64,000 nucleotides of DNA from JBBQUN01 sp963698395 (GTDB lineage Bacteria > Actinomycetota > Acidimicrobiia > Acidimicrobiales > SZUA-35): contig CAVOQQ010000008.1 of the NCBI GenBank assembly GCA_963698395.1, positions 124,001 through 188,000 of the forward strand, written 5' to 3'. Numbering within the stretch: the first letter of the stretch is position 1; each line of letters opens with the position of its first letter. Below, in pieces: positions 35,616-45,001 of this stretch. The notes beneath the pieces were generated by a model. That model saw only the letters and a list, made by a program, of their open reading frames with translations, was not told the origin of the DNA and did not search any database. The position numbers and the translations under genes are program-made.

Positions 35616-37007
35616 TCAGTGTCGAACGCCGACGGCGAACAGATTGATGTGCTGGTCCTCCCACAGGATTTCATCGCATGGGCGGCCGAATGCCGACTGC
35701 TCGTAGAGCCGATCCATGTCGTCTGGGGTTCGATGAATCAGGCTCCAATCGAACAGTTCCATCAGTCCCCGGGCCGGGTTGGCAGGATCGAAGTTGCCCA
35801 GGATCACCCGGCCGCCCGGTCGCAGCCAGGGATGGATGACGTTCAAGAGTGCGATGACGAGGTCGTCCGGGAGGTAGTCGATGAGTCCGATGCTGTATAC
35901 GAGGTCCTGCGGTGGGAGGGTGAGTTCCTCCCGGCCGAGAGCGAGTTTGATCAGGTTCGATTGGTAGAAGGTGGCGCGGTCGAGCATGCGGCGCCGGCCG
36001 ATTTGTTCTCGAGCGTTCTCGATCGCGGTCGGGTCGAGATCGAGCAGGCTGACCTGAGCGATCATTTCGGGTGAGCGGTCAAGCACATCGGTGATCTCGC
36101 GGGCGGGGCCGCACGCCAGGCTTGCGATGGCTGCCGGCCCCCGGGCCGATGCCTGTGCGATCTGCTCGGCGAGCAGTTCCCGACGGTTCCGGGCCGCCAC
36201 GACGGGGGGAAGCCGAAGGAAGACCCCGTCGATCGCTTGACCGAGGCGTCCGACGCCGGCGGGCTCGTTTCGGTACATCATCTCAATGGTTTCCCAGTCC
36301 CCGGCGTAGCCGTTTGGCTTCTCCCATACCCTCCGAACGAACGGCGACAGCCGCGCCGTTGACAGGATCTCGGCGCGCACCTGGTCGAACACGTCAGCCG
36401 CCAGACCGGGTTCGGCCAGCACGTTGTTGAGAGCGTCACCGACGGCGGCAAGGCCGCTATCGAGACTTGCCCAGGGCATCTCGCCCTCCCCTGCGGCCGC
36501 GGTTGTCAGGACATGCTGAAACGCGTCGAGGGCATCGCGAAGCTCAGTTGGAATGGTTGATCGGGCCGACGCGAGTCGTGACGTGTTGGTCCATGCGGCG
36601 GTGGTCGCGGTCAAGCGCGCCGACACCGTCATTGCCACAGCCCGCCAGAACGAGGCGGCGAACATCGGGTCGGCGTCAATGAGTCGTTCGACGTCTCGAC
36701 GGGGGAGCCGGAGCGCCATTGTTCGCTCTACCGCTGCGATGCTTGCGGTGGCGGGGCAGGCAAGCGCCATCGACAACTCCCCGACCAGGCTGCCGGGGCC
36801 GAGCCTGGTGAGTGGTTGTGCTTGTCCTGTGGAATTGCGCAGCTCGAGAACACCTTCGGTGACGAGCCAGAGCGCGTCGGGTACGCAGCCAGCTGCCAGA
36901 ACTTCGTCGCCGGGACTGAGCTCGATGTCCTCTGCGATCGTCAGCAGACACTGCCGGCTTGGCGCGTCGAGCGAGGTCAGAAACTCGAGACCTTCGAATG
37001 CGTTCAT
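35616..37007 (-). CDS. CNBD fused to a PhcB-like class I SAM methyltransferase
   Basis: The protein has 463 residues. Residues 1-130 are a CNBD (SPGDEVLAAGCVPDALWLVT; cassette GELSMALACPATAS, lacking the phosphate-binding Arg). A helical linker runs to about 225. Residues about 230-463 are a class I methyltransferase with GYAGDWETIEMMYRNEP, SAM motif I SLACGPAREI, motif II LLDLDPTAIE and IHPWLRPGGRVILGNF. The GYAGDxETxxMxY signature is shared with PhcB-type enzymes that make the 3-hydroxy-fatty-acid methyl ester signal of Ralstonia, so a fatty-acid or lipid carboxyl substrate is possible. The start follows GGAGG with a 4-nt gap. Its leader and first codons (MNAFEGLEF) are almost repeated at the lipoprotein gene at 39235. 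It is translationally close to the FtsX permease. Confidence 0.85.
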   Translation of the reverse strand: MNAFEGLEFLTSLDAPSRQCLLTIAEDIELSPGDEVLAAGCVPDALWLVTEGVLELRNSTGQAQPLTRLGPGSLVGELSMALACPATASIAAVERTMALRLPRRDVERLIDADPMFAASFWRAVAMTVSARLTATTAAWTNTSRLASARSTIPTELRDALDAFQHVLTTAAAGEGEMPWASLDSGLAAVGDALNNVLAEPGLAADVFDQVRAEILSTARLSPFVRRVWEKPNGYAGDWETIEMMYRNEPAGVGRLGQAIDGVFLRLPPVVAARNRRELLAEQIAQASARGPAAIASLACGPAREITDVLDRSPEMIAQVSLLDLDPTAIENAREQIGRRRMLDRATFYQSNLIKLALGREELTLPPQDLVYSIGLIDYLPDDLVIALLNVIHPWLRPGGRVILGNFDPANPARGLMELFDWSLIHRTPDDMDRLYEQSAFGRPCDEILWEDQHINLFAVGVRH

Positions 37008-37579
37008 GATTCCTCCATCGTTGATCCAGTGGCGCCGTCTTCGGTGCAGCCCAAATCAAGCCTTGTGTGTGCCGTCTGCCGTTGGGCTACAACGCCGTTT
37101 GCTTCACGTCCCCAGCTCGCCAAGAGACGCCATCATTCGCTGCTGCGTTCGTGGTTTTGTTTGCTCGCGTTGTGTCCTCGTGAGAATGAACTCCGACGAC
37201 CTCGACGTCTGTAACCAGAAGCACAGAGCACGAGAAAGGCGTCGACCATTGCGGGACTCGTCGCGTCTGGCGTCCGGCGCTGATTCCTGAAGTGCCACGG
37301 GTGGACGAAGGAACCCAGCGACGCGGTTCAGCGGATGTGCTACCGACGGTGTGCGAATCCGGGCTGGTTCACTTCGATGCCACCAGGCTGGCCGAGCTTG
37401 GTGTGGCCTTGGACCCGGCGGAGGTCATGTGGATGGAGACGTTCATGGCTCCGAGCCCTGCAACAGCAGCCGCTCCACCCATATCCGCTCACCGGCGATG
37501 CCCACCGCGCCCCCAAGGTTGAGGACGCAATCATCGCTGGGTGGGCTGGAGACGTCTCCGCATGGTGCTGTCGCGAACG
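37008..37579. other. Intergenic region upstream of the CNBD-methyltransferase
   Basis: The first part (37008-37110) is the leader and promoter region of the minus-strand methyltransferase. It contains GCAGACGGCACACACAAGG (minus strand, about 37061-37079), which resembles GCAGACGACACAAG upstream of the lipoprotein gene at 39235. The rest holds the weak repeat copy at 37357-37560 and otherwise nothing I recognise. Confidence 0.5.
37357..37560 (+). pseudogene. Decayed copy 2 (weak) of the unknown small protein family
   Basis: The frame LVHFDATRLAELGVALDPAE followed by VMWMETFMAP aligns with LNQFDAIAMAEHSVVGPAES and MWMQCLTLDG of the copy near 48.4 kb. A second frame continues with NSSRSTHIRSP and a third with AHRAPKVEDAIIAGW. 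It is the most diverged of the three copies. Confidence 0.4.
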
Positions 37580-39235
37580 TTAGTCGCCGTCAACGGTCAG
37601 GTCGTCGGAGCATGCGCTATTGCCGGCCGCGTCTGTCGCGCATACTCGATAGGTCCCCGGTTGAGTGACGGTGGTTCGCCAGAGGTATTCGCCGTACCAC
37701 TCCAGCTGCTGCTGGCCGTCAGGTCCGTCGACCGCGACCGACTGCCAGTCGTGCGGCACTGTCGGACTCTTGTTGTCGTGGATCCTTGCGTGGATCGTTC
37801 CGGACGCTTCGATGACGTTGGTGATGATTGGAGGTGCTGTGTCGGGGCTGATGAGCTCGCCGAAGAACACCTTCTCTTCGGTTCCTTTCTCTCCCTGCGC
37901 TTGGACGACGTCGAGGCGTGCGTCGCCATTGAAATCGGCGAGAGCAATGCCAAGCGTTCCCGGTGTGTACGCCCCTCCGAACAAGTCGTCCATGAGTGTC
38001 AGGTGTCCACCGCCGTCGTTGATGAGCACTCTGTCCTTTCCGCTGAGAGATCCGATGAGGAAGTCGGCGTCACCATCGGAGTCAATATCGAGGTACACCA
38101 CGGCGTTGTCGTCCTCGCCGACGTTGGCTACCTCGGGCCAGAGTTCTTCGGTCTCGTCGGTGAATCCACCAAGCCCATCTGACAGCAGGACGTGTTCGGT
38201 GAGCCCTTTGCCATCGTTGATGGTGGTCAGATCAAGGAACCCATCCGCGTTGAGATCGATGGCTTCGTAGTCGTAGTTGTTGCCGCGTTGTGGGAGGCCG
38301 TCCGAAGCATCGGCGAAGGTCCCGGTTCCATCGTTTCGGTACAGGAAACCGCCCTCGCAGGACTTGCACGATACGAGGATGTCGAGGTCGAAGTCATTGT
38401 CGATGTCAACCAGCTCGAGATCCCAAGAGAACCGAATCTGATGGTCGGGCATTCGGGCTGGCCCGGCGTCAGTGAAGACGCCGTTTCCATCGTTCAACCA
38501 GAGCATCGGAGCGGCACCCGGGCTGCTTCGTGGTTTGCCTGGCCCCCAGTCGGCCAGCACGATGTCGAGGTCGCCGTCGGCGTCGACGTCGCCGATCTCG
38601 AGGTCGCCAACACTTGCGTCTATCTGGGGCAGGTTGGAGTCAGTGACCTCCTCGAAGGTCAAGCCGCCGCGACCAAGGAACAGCCGACTTTGTGTCTCGA
38701 ACGTCGTTCCGACGATGATGTCCGGCAGGCCGTCGCCGTTGATGTCTCGTGCCTTTATCACTCGGGCCAGGTCGCCCTGATCGCCAAGTACCTGTTCGGA
38801 GACGTCTTCGAACACGCCGTTGCCGTCGTTGGCGAAGATCTGATTCATCAGCGGTTCACCCGGGACGTCATAATTGCCCCCATTGGCGAACAGCAAGTCG
38901 ACATCGCCGTCGTTGTCGATGTCGGCAACGTCGACTTTGTTGGTCCAGAGTGCGGTCTCGCCAATCGCCTGGTCGGTCACGTCGAACCACATCGATGGTT
39001 CGCGAGCCGGCTCGATTGTGGTAGAGCTGGAAGAGGTTGGCGCCGCGCTGGTGGCAGGGCTGGCGGCGGTCGGGGCCGCTGGAATCGATGCGTCAGCGTC
39101 AGCGTCGGAAGCGCTATCGCTGCCACAACCCGCCAGTGCTGCGAACCCGAACGCGATGACAAGAGCGCCGGCTCGGCGTGAGTTCAACCCCACGACGAGT
39201 GAGGCCGGAAACTCGAGTCCTTCGAATGTGTTCAT
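37580..39235 (-). CDS. FG-GAP/VCBS-repeat lipoprotein
   Basis: The protein has 551 residues. A hydrophobic signal (GALVIAFGFAALAGC) places the lipobox Cys near residue 37. The signal is preceded by MNTFEGLEFPASLVVGLNSR, an oddly long n-region, and followed by an Ala/Ser/Thr linker. Seven or more calcium-binding FG-GAP/VCBS repeats follow, e.g. VDIDNDGDVDLLFANGG, RDINGDGLPDIIVG, VDADGDLDIVLADWG, LDIDSDGDADFLIG and ADFNGDARLDVVQ. They probably fold into a propeller outside the cell. The C-terminal 80 residues form a separate beta domain. The first nine codons and the ribosome-binding site copy those of the CNBD-methyltransferase gene. A start further in, before the RRAGALV segment, would give a more normal signal peptide. 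Confidence 0.85.
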   Translation of the reverse strand: MNTFEGLEFPASLVVGLNSRRAGALVIAFGFAALAGCGSDSASDADADASIPAAPTAASPATSAAPTSSSSTTIEPAREPSMWFDVTDQAIGETALWTNKVDVADIDNDGDVDLLFANGGNYDVPGEPLMNQIFANDGNGVFEDVSEQVLGDQGDLARVIKARDINGDGLPDIIVGTTFETQSRLFLGRGGLTFEEVTDSNLPQIDASVGDLEIGDVDADGDLDIVLADWGPGKPRSSPGAAPMLWLNDGNGVFTDAGPARMPDHQIRFSWDLELVDIDNDFDLDILVSCKSCEGGFLYRNDGTGTFADASDGLPQRGNNYDYEAIDLNADGFLDLTTINDGKGLTEHVLLSDGLGGFTDETEELWPEVANVGEDDNAVVYLDIDSDGDADFLIGSLSGKDRVLINDGGGHLTLMDDLFGGAYTPGTLGIALADFNGDARLDVVQAQGEKGTEEKVFFGELISPDTAPPIITNVIEASGTIHARIHDNKSPTVPHDWQSVAVDGPDGQQQLEWYGEYLWRTTVTQPGTYRVCATDAAGNSACSDDLTVDGD

Positions 39236-39617
39236 GATTCCTCCTAGCGGTTGACCGAGCGGCGCAGACTTCGCTCGAGCAGCATGCGGCGAGCGTGACT
39301 TGTGTCGTCTGCAATCGAGCGACAGCTCGTGCTGCGACAGCTTCGGGGCCGAGGGCTTTCCTACTCCTCGCTTCGGGAAGGCCGGTCGGAGTCGTGGCTC
39401 ACACCCCCGGCTCGCCCTGAACGACTCAGAAGCGCGTTGCCATGTCAATTCGTGGCAACGCGGGCGAGTGAGCCGGCGACCTGCGGGGTCGCCGCTCCTT
39501 CGCCTGATGCTGACCCACCATCGGCGAAGCCGGATAGCTGCATGTTGGCTCCGCCGGTTGGAGCGCTGCGATAGCCGGGTTACGGCGGGTTTTGCGGCCT
39601 CACCAGGTCAAACGGGC
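39236..39617. other. Intergenic region between divergent lipoprotein and giant kinase C genes
   Basis: It contains the leader of the minus-strand lipoprotein gene with GCAGACGACACAAG (minus strand, about 39299-39313). Between 39340 and 39600 I see no credible gene or repeat. Confidence 0.5.
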
Positions 39618-39650
39618 TGCAGACGATTTGCAGACGGGGTTTCGTATGTT
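39618..39650 (+). promoter_or_regulatory. Divergent SARP-box candidate upstream of giant kinase/STAND gene C
   Basis: TGCAGAC occurs twice (39618-39624 and 39629-39635) with an 11-bp period. It is followed after 9 bp by TATGTT (39645-39650). The spacing matches the other SARP-box promoters, but the heptamer is TGCAGAC, not TGACAGC, so a different copy of the activator may read it. Confidence 0.5.
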
Positions 39651-39700
39651 CTCGGTGTGTTGAGGTGCAACACTTGAACCGGCTTTTGGGGGGAGGGACG

Positions 39701-42700
39701 ATGGAGGTCCAAGTACTTGGACCCCTCGAGGTATCCGACGACGGTGATTCCGTCGCGGTTGGCGGTGCCCGTATTCGGCGTCTTCTTCTCTCGCTCGTTC
39801 TGGGAAACGGTTCGGTTGTGTCGATCGACAGTCTGATCGATGCGGTGTGGGCTGATGGGGAACCGCCCGATGGCGCACGCAGAACGGTGATGTCGTACGT
39901 CTCTCGCCTTCGCGGCGTTCTCGGTGACGGTGTCATCGAGCAGACCGGCGCTGGCTATCGGCTTCGCAAGGACACCGTTGCCGTCGATCTCTCTGACTTC
40001 ACCAACAGGATCGAGCGGGCCCGCCGACTTTCAGTAGCGGGGAACGCTGGTGGCGCAGCAGCGCAGCTCGATGGGGCCCTTGCGCTGTGGCGTGGCGGTT
40101 TGGGCCAAGAGTTTGCCGGCGAACATTGGATCGAGCCGGAACGAGTGCGATTCGAAGAACTCCGGTTGAGTGCGCTCGAAGCACGATTTGAGGCAAGACT
40201 CGCGCTCGACGAACACGCTGCGGTGTTGCCCGACATCGAGCAGGCAGCGGCAGCTCATCCAGAACGGGAGCGGCTGGCGTATCTGCACATGCTCGCGCTG
40301 TACCGCTGCGGCCGCCAGGTGGAAGCCCTTCGCCAGTTCCAGACGGTGCGATTCCAGCTGGCCGACGTAGGAGTTGAACCCTCCGTCGAGCTTCGCGACC
40401 TTGAACGCAGGATTCTCGATCATGACGTCGAGTTGATGGCGAGCGGGCCGGAACCTGGTACCTCGATCCGTGGCTACCAGCTTGGCGAGCAGATTGGCGA
40501 GGGCTCCTTCGGCACGATTCACCGGGCGACGCAACCGGCAGTGGGGCGAGATGTTGCGATCAAGGTGATCCGCTCCGAGTTTGCCGACGACTCCGACTTC
40601 ATTCGTCGTTTCGAGACCGAGGCACAATTGGTGGCCCGTCTCGAGCATCCTCACATTGTTCCGCTGTATGACTACTGGCGCGAACCCGGTGGCGCCTACC
40701 TGGTCATGCGGCTGCTCCGTGGAGGAAACGCGGAAGAGAAGCTTGTTGCCGAAGGGCCTTTCGCATTGGCGAGCGTCGTGGCGATCGTTGAGCAGGTCGG
40801 CGGAGCGCTTGCGGTTGCACACGCTCGTGGGGTCATCCATCGTGACGTGAAGCCGGCGAACATCCTGTTCGACGAGGAGGGCCTTGCCTACCTCGCCGAC
40901 TTCGGTATCGCCGTTCGCGAGGAACGCAACCACTCCGACGGTGAGTTGCGTTCCGCCGGCTCGCCCCTGTACGCCAGTCCTGAGCAGGTCAGCGGAGGAT
41001 CGGTCACCAATCGCTCCGACATCTACAGCCTCGGCATCGCCACCTACGAGTTGTTGGCGGGACGCACCGCCTTCTCTGCCGAGTCGGTGCAAGCGTTGCT
41101 CGAGAGCAAGCTGCGGGCATCGGTGCCCAGCGTCCGAGCGATTCGACCAGAGATCCCCCCGGCGATCGATGCCGTGATCGAGCGCGCGACGGCGATCGAT
41201 CCGGCGCACCGGTTCGAAGAAATGGGCGAGATGATCCTCGCCTTCCGCTCAGCATCGGCCTTGACCGCTCAGGCGGTGATGACCGGTGATCGAGCTTCAC
41301 CGATCGACGTCGAGCGTCCTCGAGCCGCGGCGAGCCGAACACTCGTGAACATCGAGTTGGCAACCGTCAATCCCTACAAGGGGCTGCGAGCATTCCAAGA
41401 GGCTGATAGCCAAGACTTCCACGGTCGGGACGAGCTCATCACCGAGTTGGTTTCTCGGGTGATCGATCAACAACTGGTGGCCGTCGTTGGTGCATCGGGC
41501 TCGGGGAAGTCATCGGTCGTGAGAGCGGGGCTACTCCCGGCGATCACGGATCGAGAGTGGTTCGTGGTCACGGTGGTTCCCGGATCACATCCCCTCGAGG
41601 AACTCGAGGCCGGGCTGCTCCGGGTGGCGGCGCAGGAGGTGCCCGGTCTCCTCGAGCAGTTGAGAAGCGACGATCGAGGTCTGATTCGAGCGGTTCGGCG
41701 AGTGCTGCCACCCGATGGCAGTGAGCTGCTGTTGGTGATCGATCAATTCGAGGAGATTTTCACGTCGGCGACGACGGAGGAACGAAACGCATTCCTCGGT
41801 GGTCTCGTCGAGGCCATCTCGGACGAGCGGTCACGTATTCGTGTCGTCGCCACGATTCGCGCCGACTTCTATGATCGTCCCCTCCGGCATCGGGGATTCG
41901 GCGCACTGTTGCAGGGAGCAACCATCAACGTCTTGCCCATGTCTGCAGCCGAGCTCGCCCTGGCGATCGAAGCTCCGGCCGAGCGCCTCGGGTCACGGTT
42001 CGAGCCTGGTCTCGTCGACGTCATCGTGTCCGACGTCGGCGAGAACGCAGGCATGTTGCCGCTTCTGCAGTACGCGCTCACCGAGTTGTACGACCGCCGC
42101 GTTAGCAACCAGATGACCTTGGCCGAGTATCGAGACATCGGCGGCGTGACCGGAGCCCTCGCCCGCAGGGCCGAGGAGATCTACTCCTCCCTCCATCCCG
42201 CTGACCAGGAAGCAGCTCGACGGCTGTTCACCCGGCTCGTCACACCGGGCGAGGGCGTGGAAGACACCCGCCGTCGAGCGCTGCGGTCGGAACTCTCGAT
42301 CGTCTCCGATGACGTGATCGAGGCCTTCGGCTCGCATCGCTTGCTGTCATTCGACCGCGATCCATCCACCCGTATGCCGACCGTGGAAGTTGCTCACGAG
42401 GCACTGATACGGGAGTGGGATCGTCTGCGGCACTGGGTCGACGACGACCGAATGGGCATGCGCACCCTTCGGCACCTCACGTCGTCATCGGCAGGGTGGA
42501 ACGCAGCCGACCGCGATCCGGCCGAGCTGTACCGTGGTGCACGACTCGAGGCGGCTCTCGCGTGGGCTGAGGGCCACCGCGAAGATCTGGCGACGGTCGA
42601 GCTCGAATTCCTCGAAGCAAGTCGGTCGCTTCGTGACCGGGAACGGCAGGAACAGCTCGAGCGGGCGGCTCTTCGAGAGCAGCAAAACCGTCGTCTGCGT

Positions 42701-45001
42701 CGCAGCCTGGTCGGCGTCGGTATCTTGGCCGTGATGGCGCTGCTTGCCTCCGGCTTCGCGTTTCAACAGTGGGGCAACGCCGGTTCGAGGGCCGAGGAGG
42801 CCGCTGACGCCCGAGCCTCTGCCGAGACTCGTCGACTGATCTCGGACGCAGGGCAGCTTGCAGCCACCAACCGGCGGGTCGCCCTGCTACTTGCGGCCGA
42901 AGGCTACCGACGAGCACCTGACGCAGCGGCGCTCGGCGGCCTTCAGTCGGTGCTCACCGAGTCGAGGTCGCTGCTTGGCTACGTGGCTGCTGACCTGTCG
43001 TTCACCGACATCGAATGGACGACCGATGGCCGACTGGTGGGCAGCCACTCCGCTGGGGTGACGGTGTTCGACTCCAATGGGGATCGGTTGCTCGAGATCC
43101 CCATGGCAGGCGCCCGGCTCATCGCCGTTCGAGCTGACGATGCCGTTGTGGCCGTTGCGGGATCTGACTCGAGCGTTCGGGTGTTCGATCTCGGAACCGG
43201 CAGCGAAATCGCGTCGCCGATTGCCTTTGATTCGACAGTTGTTGGGATCGCCTTCAGCTCGGATGGTCGCCGGTTTGCTACGGGTGAACGTGCGGGAATC
43301 GTTCGTGTGTTCGACCAGCAGTTCGGACTCCTGGCCACGATCGATGCCCACACCGATGCGACTGCGATGCCCGATCCCGACGATCTCCCTGAAGGAATCG
43401 ACCCACCGCTTCTGCACGATCCGGTCAGCTTCCGCCTGGGGGTGATCGGGGTTGCGCTGAGCGCAGATGGTCGAACGGTCGCCTCGGTTGGCGGCGCCAA
43501 CCTCAGAGCGTGGGATATCGACTCTCTCACTGCGATGCTCGACCAGCCGGTCACCCGGTCGGGGACTGACGGCGGCAGTGTCTTGGTTGCTCCGACCGGC
43601 GTCGGATTCGTCGAGCAGGGGGGCCGGGAGTACATCGCGGCCTCGTCACTCTTCGATGTGGAATTGTGGTCTGCCGAAGATGATGAGCGAGTTGATCGCT
43701 GGGAGTTTGCCGGTGGAGCAGGCGCAACGCCGAGAACCGTGACAGCCACCTCGGTCACCTTCGATCGGGCGGTCGTTGCGACGATCAGTGGTGATGGTCG
43801 GGTGCGGACCGCAGCCCAAGCCGGCACCGACCCGGTCTTGCTCGACACACAGCTCGGAGGTGACCTCCACCTCGCAATCGATGAACCGAACGGCCGGCTG
43901 GTAGTCGCGGGAGCAGAAGGAGCGGTGGTCGTTTCGCTGGTTGGTGTTGGCCTCATTTCGAGATCAGTCCCTACGGCGACACAGGCCGAGTTCTTCGTGT
44001 CCGACGACGGCACGATGGTCCTCGGCTCGGCGGCCGATGCTCGTCCTTCGACGATGTGGAAGCGTGTCGGTAGCGAGTACGAGGTCGTGCCGATCCCCGG
44101 CGAGCCTGTGCAGTACGGATTCACTGGCCTACCGGGAGCCCTTGCTTTCAACGTCGAAACCGGCGTCTCCCAGGAGCGAGATCCCGTTACCTTCGAGCCA
44201 TTCGGGCCGACCTATGGGCCGCATTCGGCCTTCCAGGGTGCAACATCGCCAGACGGACGCTGGATCGTCTTTGGCCTTGGAGCCCCGCTGGATGCTCCGG
44301 GTGCCGTGGTCTATGAGCGCTCGAGCGGACGGCAAATGGCGGTGCTCGACGACATGGTCACCGATCAGACCAATAGTGTGCGCTCACTCGGTTTCAACTC
44401 CGACAGCTCTCGTTTGGTCATCTCGACCGACGACGGGGCCTCGAGAGTGTACGAGACTGCCACCTGGGGTGCGATCGAGCCCGTTCTCAGCGCAGGCGGT
44501 GGCGCGGTAGTCCAAGCCAAGTTCACTCCGAACGGCCGTCACCTGGTGACGGCCTCGATCGACGGGGCGATCACGGTTCGTGACGCCGAGACACTGCAGC
44601 CTGACGGGCAGCCGTTGCTTGGCAACACCGAGGCGGTCGAGGGCTTCTCCCTCGGTCCGATGTTCAGCCCGGACGGCCGCTGGATGGTGACCACCATGGA
44701 CGGTGAGACTCGGCTCTGGGATTTCGAGGAGCGGGTACTGATCGGGAAGCCCTTTCCCCAGAACGGCGAGGCGACCGTGTTTGCCTCGTCCAACGCTCGC
44801 TTCGCCATCACCTTCCTCGATGGTCGAGCCGTGATCTGGGATGTTGATCCCGCTCGGTGGCCCGAGGTTGCGTGTCAGGCAGCCGGTCGCAACCTCACGC
44901 TGGCCGAATGGGAGCAGTTCGGCCCAGCCGGGGAGCCCTATGTCGCGACCTGTCCCCAGTGGCCGTCGCTCGGTGATCTTGATGACAACGGAGGTGGATG
45001 A
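39701..45001 (+). CDS. Giant SARP/BTAD - Ser/Thr kinase - nSTAND NTPase - WD40 protein C
   Basis: This is an intact 1766-residue protein with the same order as copy B. The SARP winged helix covers 1-90 (MEVQVLGPLEVSDDGDSVAV) and BTAD about 95-245. The kinase lies at about 260-520 with K288, IHRDVKPANIL (D382) and DFGIA (D400). nSTAND1 begins at about 565 (NPYKGLRAFQEADSQDFHGR) with Walker A GASGSGKSS (K603) and LLLVIDQFEEIFT. A membrane helix near 1010 (VGILAVMALLASGFAFQQWG) precedes WD40-like repeats to the end (VDPARWPEVACQAAGRNLTL). The ATG at 39701 has a GGGGGGAGGG ribosome-binding site. Four genes follow with overlapping stops and starts or near-contact: this gene, the Tat barrel, the UnbU-like protein and the FHA-cyclase, clearly one operon. 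It could sense a ligand outside and control transcription, phosphorylation or both. Confidence 0.93.
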   Translation: MEVQVLGPLEVSDDGDSVAVGGARIRRLLLSLVLGNGSVVSIDSLIDAVWADGEPPDGARRTVMSYVSRLRGVLGDGVIEQTGAGYRLRKDTVAVDLSDFTNRIERARRLSVAGNAGGAAAQLDGALALWRGGLGQEFAGEHWIEPERVRFEELRLSALEARFEARLALDEHAAVLPDIEQAAAAHPERERLAYLHMLALYRCGRQVEALRQFQTVRFQLADVGVEPSVELRDLERRILDHDVELMASGPEPGTSIRGYQLGEQIGEGSFGTIHRATQPAVGRDVAIKVIRSEFADDSDFIRRFETEAQLVARLEHPHIVPLYDYWREPGGAYLVMRLLRGGNAEEKLVAEGPFALASVVAIVEQVGGALAVAHARGVIHRDVKPANILFDEEGLAYLADFGIAVREERNHSDGELRSAGSPLYASPEQVSGGSVTNRSDIYSLGIATYELLAGRTAFSAESVQALLESKLRASVPSVRAIRPEIPPAIDAVIERATAIDPAHRFEEMGEMILAFRSASALTAQAVMTGDRASPIDVERPRAAASRTLVNIELATVNPYKGLRAFQEADSQDFHGRDELITELVSRVIDQQLVAVVGASGSGKSSVVRAGLLPAITDREWFVVTVVPGSHPLEELEAGLLRVAAQEVPGLLEQLRSDDRGLIRAVRRVLPPDGSELLLVIDQFEEIFTSATTEERNAFLGGLVEAISDERSRIRVVATIRADFYDRPLRHRGFGALLQGATINVLPMSAAELALAIEAPAERLGSRFEPGLVDVIVSDVGENAGMLPLLQYALTELYDRRVSNQMTLAEYRDIGGVTGALARRAEEIYSSLHPADQEAARRLFTRLVTPGEGVEDTRRRALRSELSIVSDDVIEAFGSHRLLSFDRDPSTRMPTVEVAHEALIREWDRLRHWVDDDRMGMRTLRHLTSSSAGWNAADRDPAELYRGARLEAALAWAEGHREDLATVELEFLEASRSLRDRERQEQLERAALREQQNRRLRRSLVGVGILAVMALLASGFAFQQWGNAGSRAEEAADARASAETRRLISDAGQLAATNRRVALLLAAEGYRRAPDAAALGGLQSVLTESRSLLGYVAADLSFTDIEWTTDGRLVGSHSAGVTVFDSNGDRLLEIPMAGARLIAVRADDAVVAVAGSDSSVRVFDLGTGSEIASPIAFDSTVVGIAFSSDGRRFATGERAGIVRVFDQQFGLLATIDAHTDATAMPDPDDLPEGIDPPLLHDPVSFRLGVIGVALSADGRTVASVGGANLRAWDIDSLTAMLDQPVTRSGTDGGSVLVAPTGVGFVEQGGREYIAASSLFDVELWSAEDDERVDRWEFAGGAGATPRTVTATSVTFDRAVVATISGDGRVRTAAQAGTDPVLLDTQLGGDLHLAIDEPNGRLVVAGAEGAVVVSLVGVGLISRSVPTATQAEFFVSDDGTMVLGSAADARPSTMWKRVGSEYEVVPIPGEPVQYGFTGLPGALAFNVETGVSQERDPVTFEPFGPTYGPHSAFQGATSPDGRWIVFGLGAPLDAPGAVVYERSSGRQMAVLDDMVTDQTNSVRSLGFNSDSSRLVISTDDGASRVYETATWGAIEPVLSAGGGAVVQAKFTPNGRHLVTASIDGAITVRDAETLQPDGQPLLGNTEAVEGFSLGPMFSPDGRWMVTTMDGETRLWDFEERVLIGKPFPQNGEATVFASSNARFAITFLDGRAVIWDVDPARWPEVACQAAGRNLTLAEWEQFGPAGEPYVATCPQWPSLGDLDDNGGG

